From Deinandra increscens subsp. villosa (lineage: Eukaryota; Streptophyta; Magnoliopsida; Asterales; Asteraceae): a stretch of 64,000 nucleotides of DNA. The DNA lies in the NCBI GenBank assembly GCA_039602395.1, contig JBCNJP010000018.1, positions 806,001 through 870,000 on the forward strand. Reading direction: 5' to 3'. A model generated the notes under the pieces. The model had not been told where the DNA came from. It ran no database searches and worked only from the letters and a program-made list of their open reading frames with translations. The position numbers and the translations under genes are program-made. Shown here piece after piece: positions 21,127 through 30,292 of the stretch (its first letter is position 1; each line of letters starts with the position of its first letter).

Positions 21127-22619
21127 TGCCCCCTCAAGATGGACGAGGTGGAAATGAGACCAATCTTGAATATTAAATATTCAAACCGTGGTCTAACCAA
21201 AGGCTTTGTGAGGGCATCGGCTAGCTGGTCATCACCCGATATATGTGTTACACGCAAAGAGCCAGCTTGCACTTTTTCTCTTACAAAGTGAAAATCTAAG
21301 GCGAGATGTTTCATACGGGAATGAAAAACGGGGTTGGAAGAGTAGATTGTAGCACTTAGATTATCACAGTAGATTGTGGGAGTGGTGGTAGACTTGAAAC
21401 CAAGTTCAGAAAGTAACTGCAAGAGCCATTGAACCTTTGTGGTGGTGGAAGCAACAGCTCTAAATTCAGCTTCAGTGGAGGTACGAGCAAGTGTGCTTTG
21501 GCGTTTAGAGCTCCATGATATGGGGTTGGAACCGAGATAAACAATATAACCAGTTGTACTACGGTAGTTATCCTTGTCTCCCGCCCAATCGGCATCAGTA
21601 AAAGCATGTAGCGTTAAAGGAGATTGTTTGCGAATGAGAAGTCCATGATGCAAAGTGCCTTGTAAATATCGTAATAGTCTTTTTAAAGCTTGCCAGTGAG
21701 TGGAGTATGGAGCATGCATGAACTGGGATAACCTGTTAACAGTGAAAGCTATATCTGGTCTTGTAAAAGATAGGTATTGTAGAGCTCCAACAATGGTACG
21801 GTATTGGGTAGGTGATGGGTGTGGGGTTCCCCTGTTTAAGATAAGTGGTTCTGAGCATGTAATAGGGGTGGCTAGAGGCTTGCAATCACTCATATTTGCT
21901 TTATGTATTATATCATTGAGGTACTTCTTTTGACAGAGAAGGAGACCTTGGGAATGAGGAATGACTTCAATACCTAGGAAGTAGCAGAGAGAACCAAGAT
22001 CCTTTAAAGAAAATTTGGTGGAAAGGGTGGTGATGAACCGATTTATAAGAGACGGGGAAGAACCGGTGATAATAATATCATCGACATAGACGAGAATAAA
22101 AATAGAACATGAACCGTTGATGAGGGTGAACAGAGAGGAGTCCGAGATGGTGGGTTTATAGCCTTGAGAAAGTAAAAAGGATTTTAGTTCATCATACCAC
22201 ACCCAAGAAGCTTGTTTGAGACCATAAATTGCCTTGTTTAGCTTACAAACGTGATTTGGAAAGGATGGGTTGACAAAGCCAGGCGGTTGAGCCATGAAGA
22301 CATCTTCATTGAGTGTGCCTTGCAGGAAAGCGTTATTGATGTCGAGTTGACGGAGTGGCCAACCATGAGAGACGGCTAGGGAGAGAACAAGCCGAAGAGT
22401 AGCGGGTTTTAAAACAGGACTAAAGGTCTCAATGTAATCAATACCGGGTCGTTGGGTGAAACCTTTTGCAACTAGTCTGGCTTTTAAGCGGTCAATGGAA
22501 CCATCGGGTTTGTACTTGGTACAGAAAACCCATTTGGAACCGACAAGATTAGGAGCGATGGAGGAAGGAATGAGAGTCCATGTACGGTTCCGTTCTAGAG
22601 CATCGAATTCAACTTGCAT
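21108..22619 (-). CDS. copia reverse transcriptase-RNase H (intact domain block)
   Basis: A 503-codon uninterrupted frame. RT starts NRTWTLIPSS (about residue 11), passes GSKWVFCTKYKPDGSIDRLK, LDINNAFLQGTL (first catalytic Asp) and the active site LVYVDDIIITG (about residue 178). RNase H has DADWAGD, STEAEF and IYCDN, the usual D-E-D set. All expected catalytic residues are present. It copies element RNA to DNA in cytoplasmic particles. This is the C-terminal part of the polyprotein, not a separate gene: the frame continues upstream to the C15 run at 22713-22727, where register with integrase is lost. Confidence 0.95.
   Translation of the reverse strand: MQVEFDALERNRTWTLIPSSIAPNLVGSKWVFCTKYKPDGSIDRLKARLVAKGFTQRPGIDYIETFSPVLKPATLRLVLSLAVSHGWPLRQLDINNAFLQGTLNEDVFMAQPPGFVNPSFPNHVCKLNKAIYGLKQASWVWYDELKSFLLSQGYKPTISDSSLFTLINGSCSIFILVYVDDIIITGSSPSLINRFITTLSTKFSLKDLGSLCYFLGIEVIPHSQGLLLCQKKYLNDIIHKANMSDCKPLATPITCSEPLILNRGTPHPSPTQYRTIVGALQYLSFTRPDIAFTVNRLSQFMHAPYSTHWQALKRLLRYLQGTLHHGLLIRKQSPLTLHAFTDADWAGDKDNYRSTTGYIVYLGSNPISWSSKRQSTLARTSTEAEFRAVASTTTKVQWLLQLLSELGFKSTTTPTIYCDNLSATIYSSNPVFHSRMKHLALDFHFVREKVQAGSLRVTHISGDDQLADALTKPLVRPRFEYLIFKIGLISTSSILRGHVSNTC
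21127..21137 (-). other. Polypurine tract of Ale-type copia
   Basis: On the minus strand TTGAGGGGGCA directly precedes the 3' LTR and would prime plus-strand DNA synthesis. Confidence 0.85.
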
Positions 22620-23797
22620 TGCATTGCGCCATGAAGGGTGTTTGAGAGCATGAGTGATTGTAGGTGGTTCGCTGGGGATAGAAGTAGATGTGTTGTAAAG
22701 AAGAAATTCAGAGGGGGGGGGGGGGGGTAGCGTGAACTGGGTTTTGGGTTTTGTCTAGTAAGGGGTTTAGGAAGTTGCGTGGGTAAGGATAAAGGAACGG
22801 TGTGCATGGATTTGTGTGGAGCATGGGTAGAAGTTGAGGAATTAGGGGTAGAGAGAGAATCTGTTGGGAATAAGGGTGATTGAGGGGAGGACAAAAGTGA
22901 TGTGGAGATATGTGTATGAGTGGAAGGTTGTGTTGAGTTTTCTTGGATGGGTTCGTAGGGGGTGGCAGGGGGTGAAGGCAAATGTGTAGTAGGTGAAGTG
23001 GGGTTGGGGTGGGAGTGAGAAATAATAGATGGGGTTGAGAGAGGTAAACAAAATGGGGCCCATTCTTCATAATTAATTGGAGAAGATGTAGTGGTGTTAC
23101 TAAGATGGTCATATGGAAAATTATTTTCTACAAAGTTGACATGTCTAGAACAGTAAACTTTGAAGGTGGTTGGATCAAGTGTGTAATATGCACTTTGGGT
23201 TGGGGAGTATCCAACAAAAATACATGGAGTGGATCTTAAAGATAATTTATTAGGGGAATACGGTCGAAGCCATGGGTAACATAAACAACCAAAACTACGA
23301 AGTTTTTGATAATTGGGTTGTGTTTGAAAGAGAGTATAGAAAGGAGAATTGTTGTTAAGAGTGGATGTTGGGAGACGATTAATAAGATATGCAGCGGTGG
23401 TAAAAGCAAATGGCCAAAATATAGTTGGATTTTTGCCATGAGATAATAACGCTAAGCCCGTTTCAACTATATGTCGATGACGACGTTCGGCATAACCATT
23501 GTGTTCCGGTGTGTGAGGTGGCGAGGTGAGATGAGAGATGCCACATAAAGATAAATGGGAAGCGAATTTAATGTATTCGCCGCCATTATCGGAGAATAAT
23601 TGTTTGATTTTTTTGTTGAAATAGTTTTCGACAAGATTTTGAAATCTAATAAATGTAGAAAGGGAGTCAGATTTTCTTTTTAAAGGATAAAGCCAGATAT
23701 ATTTGCTATAATGATCAACAAAAATGATGTAATATTTGTAACCATCATAAGAGTCTACCGGAGAACACCAAACATCAGAAAAAATAAGTTCCTGGGT
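22595..23797 (-). pseudogene. copia integrase core and linker (frame-shifted from gag and RT)
   Basis: A stop-free frame of about 400 codons has no ATG near its start, as expected for an internal polyprotein part. Visible are FVDHYSKYIWLYPLK with the first catalytic Asp, QLFSDNGGEY with the second Asp, and PEHNGYAERRHRH with the catalytic Glu, followed by FGCLCYPWLRPY and IFVGYSPTQSAYY typical of copia integrases. A Ser/Thr/Pro-rich linker follows. Its entry (about 23790) is out of register with gag by a small indel, and its exit is out of register with RT at the C15 run. Confidence 0.85.
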
Positions 23798-25446
23798 TCG
23801 TTAGACATGAAAGAAGATGTTGCAAATGGTAAACGATGACTTTTATTTATTTGACAAGAGTTACAATTGTCAACAAAACTAGAGTTCAAAGAAACAAGAG
23901 AAGACAAGAGTTTAAAAACTTTATTATGCGGGTGGCCAAGTCGATGATGCCAAGTCATGGAGTCGGCTTTATGTAGAGTGAAAACGGAAGGTGACTGTGG
24001 CAAGGAAGTAGAGCGCAATTCATACATCCCCTTGATGGCCTTGCCCTGGAGTATCGGAAGGTTGGAAGCCCGATCCTTAATAACAAAAACAGAAGAATAA
24101 AATTGAATAAGAAAGTTATTGTCATGGCATAAACGAGAGATAGAAATAACGTTTATAGAAATATGTGGAACACATAAGACATTAGTGAGAATGAGAGGTG
24201 TGTGAGAAGTTTGAATAATAATAGAGCCAACATGAGTGCTTTTGAGACACGAACCATCACCTATCACAAGTTCTTCGGTTCCATCGTATGGTGCATGAAG
24301 GGAAAGGTTGTTTAAGTCATTGGTGACATGGTGTGATGCTCCACTGTCAAATAGCCAATTGGTGTTGGAAGAGCCAACATTTGTGCGTGCATGCATAGTA
24401 TAAGCTTGCGCCATTTTCTTTTGAGAGTTTTTGTGGAAAGAGGGAACCACAATGTTTGGGTGCTGTTGTTTAAAAATGGAGCATGTGTGAATGGAGTGCC
24501 CACGTTGTTGGCACCATTGACACTTTCCAAGGTATGGTGTGACACCCGAAGATGACGTGGGGGTAGGAAGAAGACCGGGGGCCATGGCGTTGGACCGAGA
24601 GGAAAATTGGTGGTAGGTGGGACGATGGTTTCCAGTGGCATTGCGAGCAGATCGGTTTTGTGTGTAAAATACCGAAGCGGGTTGATGGATGGCTTGGTTT
24701 CCAATGAGTTGGTTGAGGGTGAGTTCATGGTTGATGAGTTTCTCATGTAATTCACCGAAGGAAATGGGGTTGTCTCTAGCATGGATGGCATCGATGATAA
24801 GTTTGTAGTTGGTTTGATTGAGGCCATGTAGGACGATGTCAATGACATCTTCATCATCCATTTTCTTGCCAAGGATGGCAAGTTCATCAACGGTTGATTT
24901 TATGGTTTGCATATAGTCGGTAATAGATTGAGTAGGGGTTTTTGTGGTTTGTTTGAGGCGATGCTTGAGTTGCTTGATGTGACCCCGAGTAGGGGAAGCG
25001 TAGGTCTTGGCCAGAATTTCCCATGCTTCACGGGAAGAAGATGCACCAGTGATTAACGGTACGATTTGGGGTGATATGCTACCAACGAGTGCCCCGAAAA
25101 GCAACCGATCTTGTCTAAACCATTTGGAGTAATCTTCGTGTGGGGTTTTTGTTCCATCACTAGCAATAACGGGTGAAGGAGGGAGGTGTGAACCATCAAT
25201 GAATTTGTATAAATCGAGTCCGTAAAGGAGTGCCTCGACTTGGGTTTTCCAAGCAAGATAGTTGGAGGTGGTGAGCTTGAGGGTGGATGGAAAGGTGATG
25301 ATTGTAAGGTCTTTCATGGAGGGATTAAGAAAGAAAGAAGATTGGTCTGACATGGGTTTTGATGGACTTGAAGGTCTTGAATTCGAAGGTGTGGATTGAG
25401 AAGATGATTTTGATGTGGATGTGGGAGAACCATGCTGTGATACCAT
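23755..25446 (-). CDS. copia gag-protease-integrase zinc finger
   Basis: The frame opens at an ATG whose A is the last LTR base (25446) and whose TG are the first bases of the primer-binding site; a later in-frame Met (MSDQSSFFLNP) is the alternative start. Gag shows LTTSNYLAWKTQVEALLYG and the UBN2 region with KQLKHRLKQTTKTPTQSI, then a zinc knuckle CQWCQQRGHSIHTC (CX2CX4HX4C). The aspartic protease motif is WLFDSGASHHVTND. The integrase HHCC finger is MTWHHRLGHPH...CNSCQINKSHRLPF. The frame is lost just after this, near 23790. Confidence 0.9.
   Translation of the reverse strand: MVSQHGSPTSTSKSSSQSTPSNSRPSSPSKPMSDQSSFFLNPSMKDLTIITFPSTLKLTTSNYLAWKTQVEALLYGLDLYKFIDGSHLPPSPVIASDGTKTPHEDYSKWFRQDRLLFGALVGSISPQIVPLITGASSSREAWEILAKTYASPTRGHIKQLKHRLKQTTKTPTQSITDYMQTIKSTVDELAILGKKMDDEDVIDIVLHGLNQTNYKLIIDAIHARDNPISFGELHEKLINHELTLNQLIGNQAIHQPASVFYTQNRSARNATGNHRPTYHQFSSRSNAMAPGLLPTPTSSSGVTPYLGKCQWCQQRGHSIHTCSIFKQQHPNIVVPSFHKNSQKKMAQAYTMHARTNVGSSNTNWLFDSGASHHVTNDLNNLSLHAPYDGTEELVIGDGSCLKSTHVGSIIIQTSHTPLILTNVLCVPHISINVISISRLCHDNNFLIQFYSSVFVIKDRASNLPILQGKAIKGMYELRSTSLPQSPSVFTLHKADSMTWHHRLGHPHNKVFKLLSSLVSLNSSFVDNCNSCQINKSHRLPFATSSFMSNEPRNLFFLMFGVLR
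25438..25445 (-). other. Primer-binding site of Ale-type copia
   Basis: TGGTATCA on the minus strand, complementary to initiator tRNA-Met. It directly abuts the LTR with no spacer and overlaps the putative gag ATG. Confidence 0.9.
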
Positions 25447-25659
25447 ATGAAGGTTTAAAGAGGGTAATCGATGAACTGTGTATATTGCTTTCATTCATTG
25501 ATAATTGACAATATATATACATACAATAGGAGTATAAAGAGGAGATAAAGCTGCAAAGCTAACAACCTACTTTGACTATACAAGATAGGGAACAATTGAA
25601 ATTTAAATATATAAAACACATGTTAAATGGATTTTGGCGCCTAGCATGTGTTGCTAACA
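25446..25659 (-). repeat. 5' LTR of Ale-type copia
   Basis: 214 bp, four substitutions relative to 20913-21126. An AT-rich TATATATA box lies in the middle. Confidence 0.95.
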
Positions 25660-25702
25660 GGGGATAGGGGACTTCCCGATTGGCATTCGGTAACCACCCC
25701 AA

Positions 25703-25755
25703 CTCCTTGAATGAGGCCGACCCAAGCTCCTTGAATGAGGCCGCCCTTAGTCCAC
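25703..25755. repeat. Two-copy tandem repeat, 27-bp unit
   Basis: CTCCTTGAATGAGGCCG recurs twice in tandem in the sequence flanking the copia insertion. Confidence 0.7.
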
Positions 25756-25968
25756 TTCATCTCCTGGTAATATTGATATCAACATATCACTAAGTTACAA
25801 GACCACCATAAACATAAGAAGAAAAATATCTTTGTAAAATACTTATTATATTTTAAATGTATTATAACCATTCTCTCTAAATATATATATTAATCAAATA
25901 GAGGGGTTATTATGAGAAGTTTTTGTTTGAGTAAAAAAGATAAGAAAGACTCATAGCCATTAAATCTT

Positions 25969-26851
25969 GGAAAAATGGATTTTAATTAGGGGTATAAACG
26001 AGCCGAGCCGAGTCCGGACTCGCCTAGGCTCGAGCTTGGCTCGTTTAAATTTAACAAAGCTCGAGCTCGGCTCGATTCGAGCTTTATTTATGAAGCTCGA
26101 GCTCGACTCGTGAAAAATTATTTAAGTTCGAGCTCGGCTCGTTTTTATTAATTATTATTTTTTATAATTTAATTTGAATATCTTTAGAATTATACTTCTT
26201 TATATAGAAAATAATACATATTATTTACTTATTTTTATCATAATTTTATATATAATAATCAATTTTTTTTAAATATATTTAAATAATTAAATAAAAATTA
26301 TATAAATAAAAGCTCGATAAGGCTCGCGAGCCTGCTTGAGCTCGATATGTAAAGCTCGGGCTCGAGCTCGTTTATTAAACGAGCCATATTTCAAAGCTCG
26401 AGCTCGGCTCGAGCTCATTAAGGCTCGACTCGTTTCGAGTTTTTTATCGAATCGATCTCGAGTAGCTCACGAGTGGCTCAGCTCATTTACAACCCTAATT
26501 TTAATGATACAAGTTTTACCTTGTTGGCGGATAATAATACGAGTTTTGAAATTTCCTTACAATAATACGAGTTTTGTGGGTATTGGATTATAATGATACA
26601 CCGTTAGTTTTTTTTACTAACGGTGTTACTCTGTTGCCTACGTGGCAGGTGCCACGTCAGGTGCCACATAGGATGAAAACAGTCCACGTCGGGTGTCACG
26701 TAGGTAACAAACTAACACCGTTAGTAACAAACTAACGGTGTATCATTTGAATCCAATACCCATAAAACTTGTATTATTGTGAGAAAATTTCAAAACTTGT
26801 ATTATTATCCGCCAACAAGATAAAACTTATATTATTAAAATCCATTTTTCC
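25969..26851. mobile_element. Mutator-like foldback MITE interrupted by a hAT element
   Basis: Ends GGAAAAATGGATTTTAAT are inverted repeats, and the arms are complementary for over 100 bp (for example GGCGGATAATAATACGAGTTTTG). A perfect 9-bp duplication TTAAATCTT (25960-25968 and 26852-26860) is the size expected for Mutator-like elements. Without the inserted hAT element and its duplication the MITE is about 364 bp. The centre carries CTAACACCGTTAG and ACGTGGCAGGTGCCACGT palindromes. It is non-coding. Confidence 0.9.
25987..26497. mobile_element. Non-autonomous hAT element inside the MITE
   Basis: 511 bp with ends TAGGGGTATAAACGAG and (reverse complement of the right end) TAGGGTTGTAAATGAG. 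A perfect 8-bp duplication ATTTTAAT (25979-25986 and 26498-26505) is diagnostic of hAT. Both halves are packed with GAGCTCGGCTCGA-type subterminal repeats. It has no transposase. It splits the left arm of the surrounding Mutator-like MITE, so it inserted later. Confidence 0.92.
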
Positions 26852-26948
26852 TTAAATCTTCAATTAAATGAAAATCTATTGGCCAAAGTTTTTTTTTTCT
26901 TCTTTTTTTTTGTAGATTTAGTGAGAAAAACAAAAGATAATGGAGTAT

Positions 26949-27374
26949 TTTTTACTTTTTATCAACTTCCCCGTATTTTTTAAACATTCACAACTTTTGG
27001 ATACGATATTTTTTTAATTACACCATAAAAACGAGTGTCTTTTATCTTAAAAACGCGTACAGTGTTGTTATATATAAAATAAAAAAATATATACTCTTTC
27101 AATTGTATCAAAATGTTCAGATCATTGTGTCATATTGTGTCAAAAATGTTCAGATCATTATGTCTTATTATAACAAAATGTTCACATCTTTGTGTTTTAT
27201 TGTATCAAAAATCGAAAAAGTAATTATTTTATTTTATATATAGTAATACTATACGCGTGTTTAAAATAAAAAACCCTCGTTATTATGGTGTAATTTTTTT
27301 AAAAGAATAATGTCGCATGTAAAAGTTATGAACGTTTAATAAATTGGGGAAACTTAAGTAAAAGTCATCAAAGA
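26949..27374. mobile_element. Foldback element with central tandem triplication
   Basis: The arms of about 150 bp are inverted copies: AATTACACCATAAAAACGAG on the left pairs with CTCGTTATTATGGTGTAATT on the right, and the outermost parts run TTTTACTTTTTATCAACTTCCCC against GGGGAAACTTAAGTAAAAGT. The loop holds three tandem copies of about 45 bp beginning AAAATGTTCAGATCATTG. It is non-coding; no clear target duplication. Confidence 0.75.
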
Positions 27375-28172
27375 TGGCTAATACCAAATTGCTCATCCTT
27401 CATTTTTATTTAGATCAAGATCCAATGTCTGAGTTTTTTTTTTTACCCTTGTTACCTAAACCAAACTTTTCATCAAATTAAGTATTATTTTAAAGAAAAA
27501 AAAAACAATTGAAGTAAATAAACAAGTTGAAAATTTATTCGAAAGTTTCGTTGCTTGAAAGAATTGATGAGAAAGAAATTCTTGTGGGGATTGCGTAAAC
27601 CGGCCAAAATTGTGAACGCACAAGATCTATTAATTTGGTCCCTACTTCTATGAATGGTTTAATACAAATTTAAAAGCACCAATTTGAAAAATAATGGGGT
27701 TGTATTATGTCCGATTTCTGTTTTGATTTTTTTTAAGGTTGTAAAAATTCTCGGCGGTTAACTGGGTTTAAGGAATTAATCAAAGATTAATCGGCGTTAA
27801 TCAGCAATTAATCGTTCTCGACAGGATTGATCAGTAATCGGTTAAAGGCCGCTAAACGATTAATAAGAGGTTTACAATGTTTTTTTATAATGAATAACCA
27901 ATTATTGCTATAATCCAAAGAGTTGTTGTAGTTTAAAGTTTTATAGAAGTTATATCATTGATATTGCTGTTAATTAATTAATGATATATTTTCTTTTACA
28001 TATGTGTATATAAGTTTGATTTATTTTTTATATATTTCAAGGTACGACACACGCCCTCATTTGAACTGATATTTTGAACCTCATGTTTATATGTAACTTA
28101 AAGAATGTTGCAATGATAGTAGTTCCGATGTAAGGTTTGTAATTAAGGATCTGCCTGCTCTCCATTCGCAAA

Positions 28173-28203
<31 letters not shown>

Positions 28204-29099
28204 GAGGAAGTCTTTCGGAATAAAAAGATCAAGGCGGAGAATCTCCTTATGGAGGGAGATCCAATCCACTAGTTTCGTATGGATTTCTCATAGATATAGA
28301 GGGGAAAATTTGGATTGGGGCGTGTGGTGTAATTTCAATTTTCTTATGTAATTCCGTCTTGTTTCTTTGCTTACCTCTAGCGTCTTGCTAGGTGGGTGTG
28401 TGTTTAGTGAAATCGTTGTTAAAAAAACAACACGTTAATGATTGGATTTATCTAGAAGACATAAGTTTGAATATTATATTTATTTAATGATTTATAGGTA
28501 GGTAGGCATGATGAATTTATTTTATGATCATTAGTAATTTGGTATGAAATATGTATAAAAGAGTGTTGAGAAAGTAAGATCTTTAAAGAGGGAGGTATAT
28601 ATGGTGCAAAAATGAGTGGTGGTACAAAATTTGAAATCTTGGAATACAAGATATGAAAAGCGAGTAGTCTCAAACAAGTTCTATTTGTGGACAATCAATT
28701 GGTTGAACTTATTCCTTATTTGTTTGACCATCACCATTTATGGCTTTTATACTTCCATTCATGTGTCATTACGTTTTATAACTCTCAACGTAAACCAACT
28801 TGGGACTAATTTATCCTCTTATGTTAAGGTTATGGTTTTAAACATAGAAGATTATATATTTTAGTTTGTTAAGTAATTTAGAAGTATGAATATGATAGAT
28901 CTGTTATTAAAAAAAAAAAAAACTTAATATCATATATTACACAAGTATATGGATATCACTCACTAAAGATTAGTTGTAAAACTTTAAAGGTATTCTTAGA
29001 GATAGGTTAGAGTGATATCCGATCCGATTATGCAAAACATATTCATATATCAATACTCATAAATAATCTTAATTTTCCATTTATTTATATTTATTCTAA
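27375..29099. other. Unassigned AT-rich stretch with a 29-base G run
   Basis: No gene recognised. Around 27735-27865 a cluster of GTTAATCGG/CGATTAAT motifs looks like a decayed inverted-repeat element. 28176-28204 is 29 consecutive G. The 82- and 80-codon frames near 28452-28864 are on opposite strands and look like chance. Confidence 0.4.
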
Positions 29100-29226
29100 A
29101 TTTTTTATTTTTATTTTTTTTAAACAGCAAATATCTATTTACACACCAAATACACCACTGTCAGGGTTTGAACCCGTGACCTTCAAATAAGAGGACAAAT
29201 CCTCTACCACTTCAATAATTTGTAGT
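29100..29226 (-). mobile_element. tRNA-derived SINE
   Basis: On the minus strand it reads GAAGTGGTAGAGGATTTG (A box-like), then GGTCACGGGTTCAAACCCTG (B box GGTTCAAACCC), a tRNA-unrelated body and an A-rich tail. That order is typical of plant SINEs. Target duplication not resolved. Confidence 0.55.
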
Positions 29227-29709
29227 TTTTCATTTTCTAATTATAAGGCTTTATAGTGACAACAACAAAAAATTCAAAACAACAGGTGTAAACCTATTAT
29301 ACTCGATCTATAAGATGAACAAATTAGCCCGCCAACCCATAATCCGTCAACATATCAAGTAAACAACTCACATCATACATATGAAATAAATTATTTTTAT
29401 GATAATTTAGTTAAACATAATATTAATTGTTTACATAATTAGATTTCTATTATTCAATTACGCTTTTTATATTTAATAATAATTGAGGTAGTCAAATTTT
29501 TAAAAGACTATTCTCTCCATTTAAATTCATAAAGGTTAATGTAAAATAACAATCTTATTTTATTTAAATATATTATAATATAGTATAGATATAAATATAT
29601 AAATATATTATAATATAGTATAGATATAAATATATAATAGATTACTTATACTTATTTTCAAGCACTATTCATTATATAAAAACATATTTAAATTGTGTTG
29701 TGAGAAAGC
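29227..29709. other. AT-rich spacer
   Basis: No gene seen. 29565-29635 contains a two-copy tandem repeat of TATTATAATATAGTATAGAT-type sequence. Confidence 0.5.
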
Positions 29710-29988
29710 TAATAGATTTAGTATTGATTTGTTAAATTTGTCACAAGTCTAGGGTTCATTTTATAAATTTTATTTAAGTTTAGTTTATGTTAGGAAGTCG
29801 GTTGAAGTTTTCTTGGTAAGTAAGTTTAGAGAATTCTATATATAAGGATTAGATCATTGTAATTTATTCATTCATTTTTGTTTATAAGTTCGTTAGATTA
29901 ATATAAAAGAGTCGTGTGTTGTTCCCTCAATATCTTTGTGTTCAAGAGTTTGTGAGTTGAGAGATCCTATTGCTTGACCAGGTCAACA
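29710..29988 (+). repeat. 5' LTR of nested-host copia
   Basis: It ends TTGACCAGGTCAACA and is followed by TAGGTATCCGAGCC, a mutated initiator-Met primer-binding site (29990-30003). A TATATATAAG box lies near 29840. Confidence 0.65.
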
Positions 29989-30059
29989 ATAGGTATCCGA
30001 GCCTAAGTGCTCGATCAAGATCAACGATCGATTAAAGACGATTATTCAAACGTGATTTG

Positions 30060-30292
30060 CAAAAAATGAAAAATTTGTTTTTGCAAAAATGAAAAATTTG
30101 TCTTAGTGTCTTCAAAAGTGGAACATGGTAAAGATAATCTGGGTGTGAATGGTTATCTTCTTTACCATTCATCATATTTATCTTCGTTTTCTTGGTCGGT
30201 CATGGTAAAGATAGTACTGGGTGTGAACGATTTGCATGAAATAATTGATCCAGAAAAGAGGGAGGTGACAAAAGAAAGAACGAAGTTCATGG
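30060..30292 (+). pseudogene. copia gag, first part (before gypsy insertion)
   Basis: SWSVMVKIVLGVNDLHEIID matches the N-terminal part of copia Gag, where W-x2-KM-x-ALLGANDLWEI is typical. The frame is broken upstream. The segment stops exactly at the gypsy solo LTR, which begins at 30293. Confidence 0.7.

Larger units (their letters stand above)
20913..25659 (-). mobile_element. Young, nearly intact Ale/RE1-type copia retrotransposon
   Basis: This 4747-bp element has 214-bp LTRs (20913-21126 and 25446-25659) that differ at only 4 sites, flanked by a perfect 5-bp duplication GGGGA (20908-20912 and 25660-25664). A primer-binding site adjoins the 5' LTR and a purine tract adjoins the 3' LTR. 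Gene order is gag, protease, integrase, RT, RNase H. The RT/RNase H sequence (QYRTIVGALQYLSFTRPDI, DADWAGDKDNYRSTTGYIVY) is close to Arabidopsis RE1, hence the Ale lineage. Two frame lesions (near 23790 and at a C15 run, 22713-22727) are the only visible defects. About 2% LTR divergence indicates a recent insertion. Confidence 0.95.

Noticed and set aside
22595..23112. Overlapping proline/histidine-rich frames as separate genes
   Set aside because: They are alternative frames of the low-complexity integrase-RT linker of the copia element.
24312..24890. 192-codon frame inside copia gag
   Set aside because: It is a shadow in another frame of the gag reading frame, which has recognisable Gag, zinc-knuckle and protease motifs.
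28087..28269. 60-codon frame with a poly-proline run
   Set aside because: The proline run is the translation of a 29-base G/C homopolymer.
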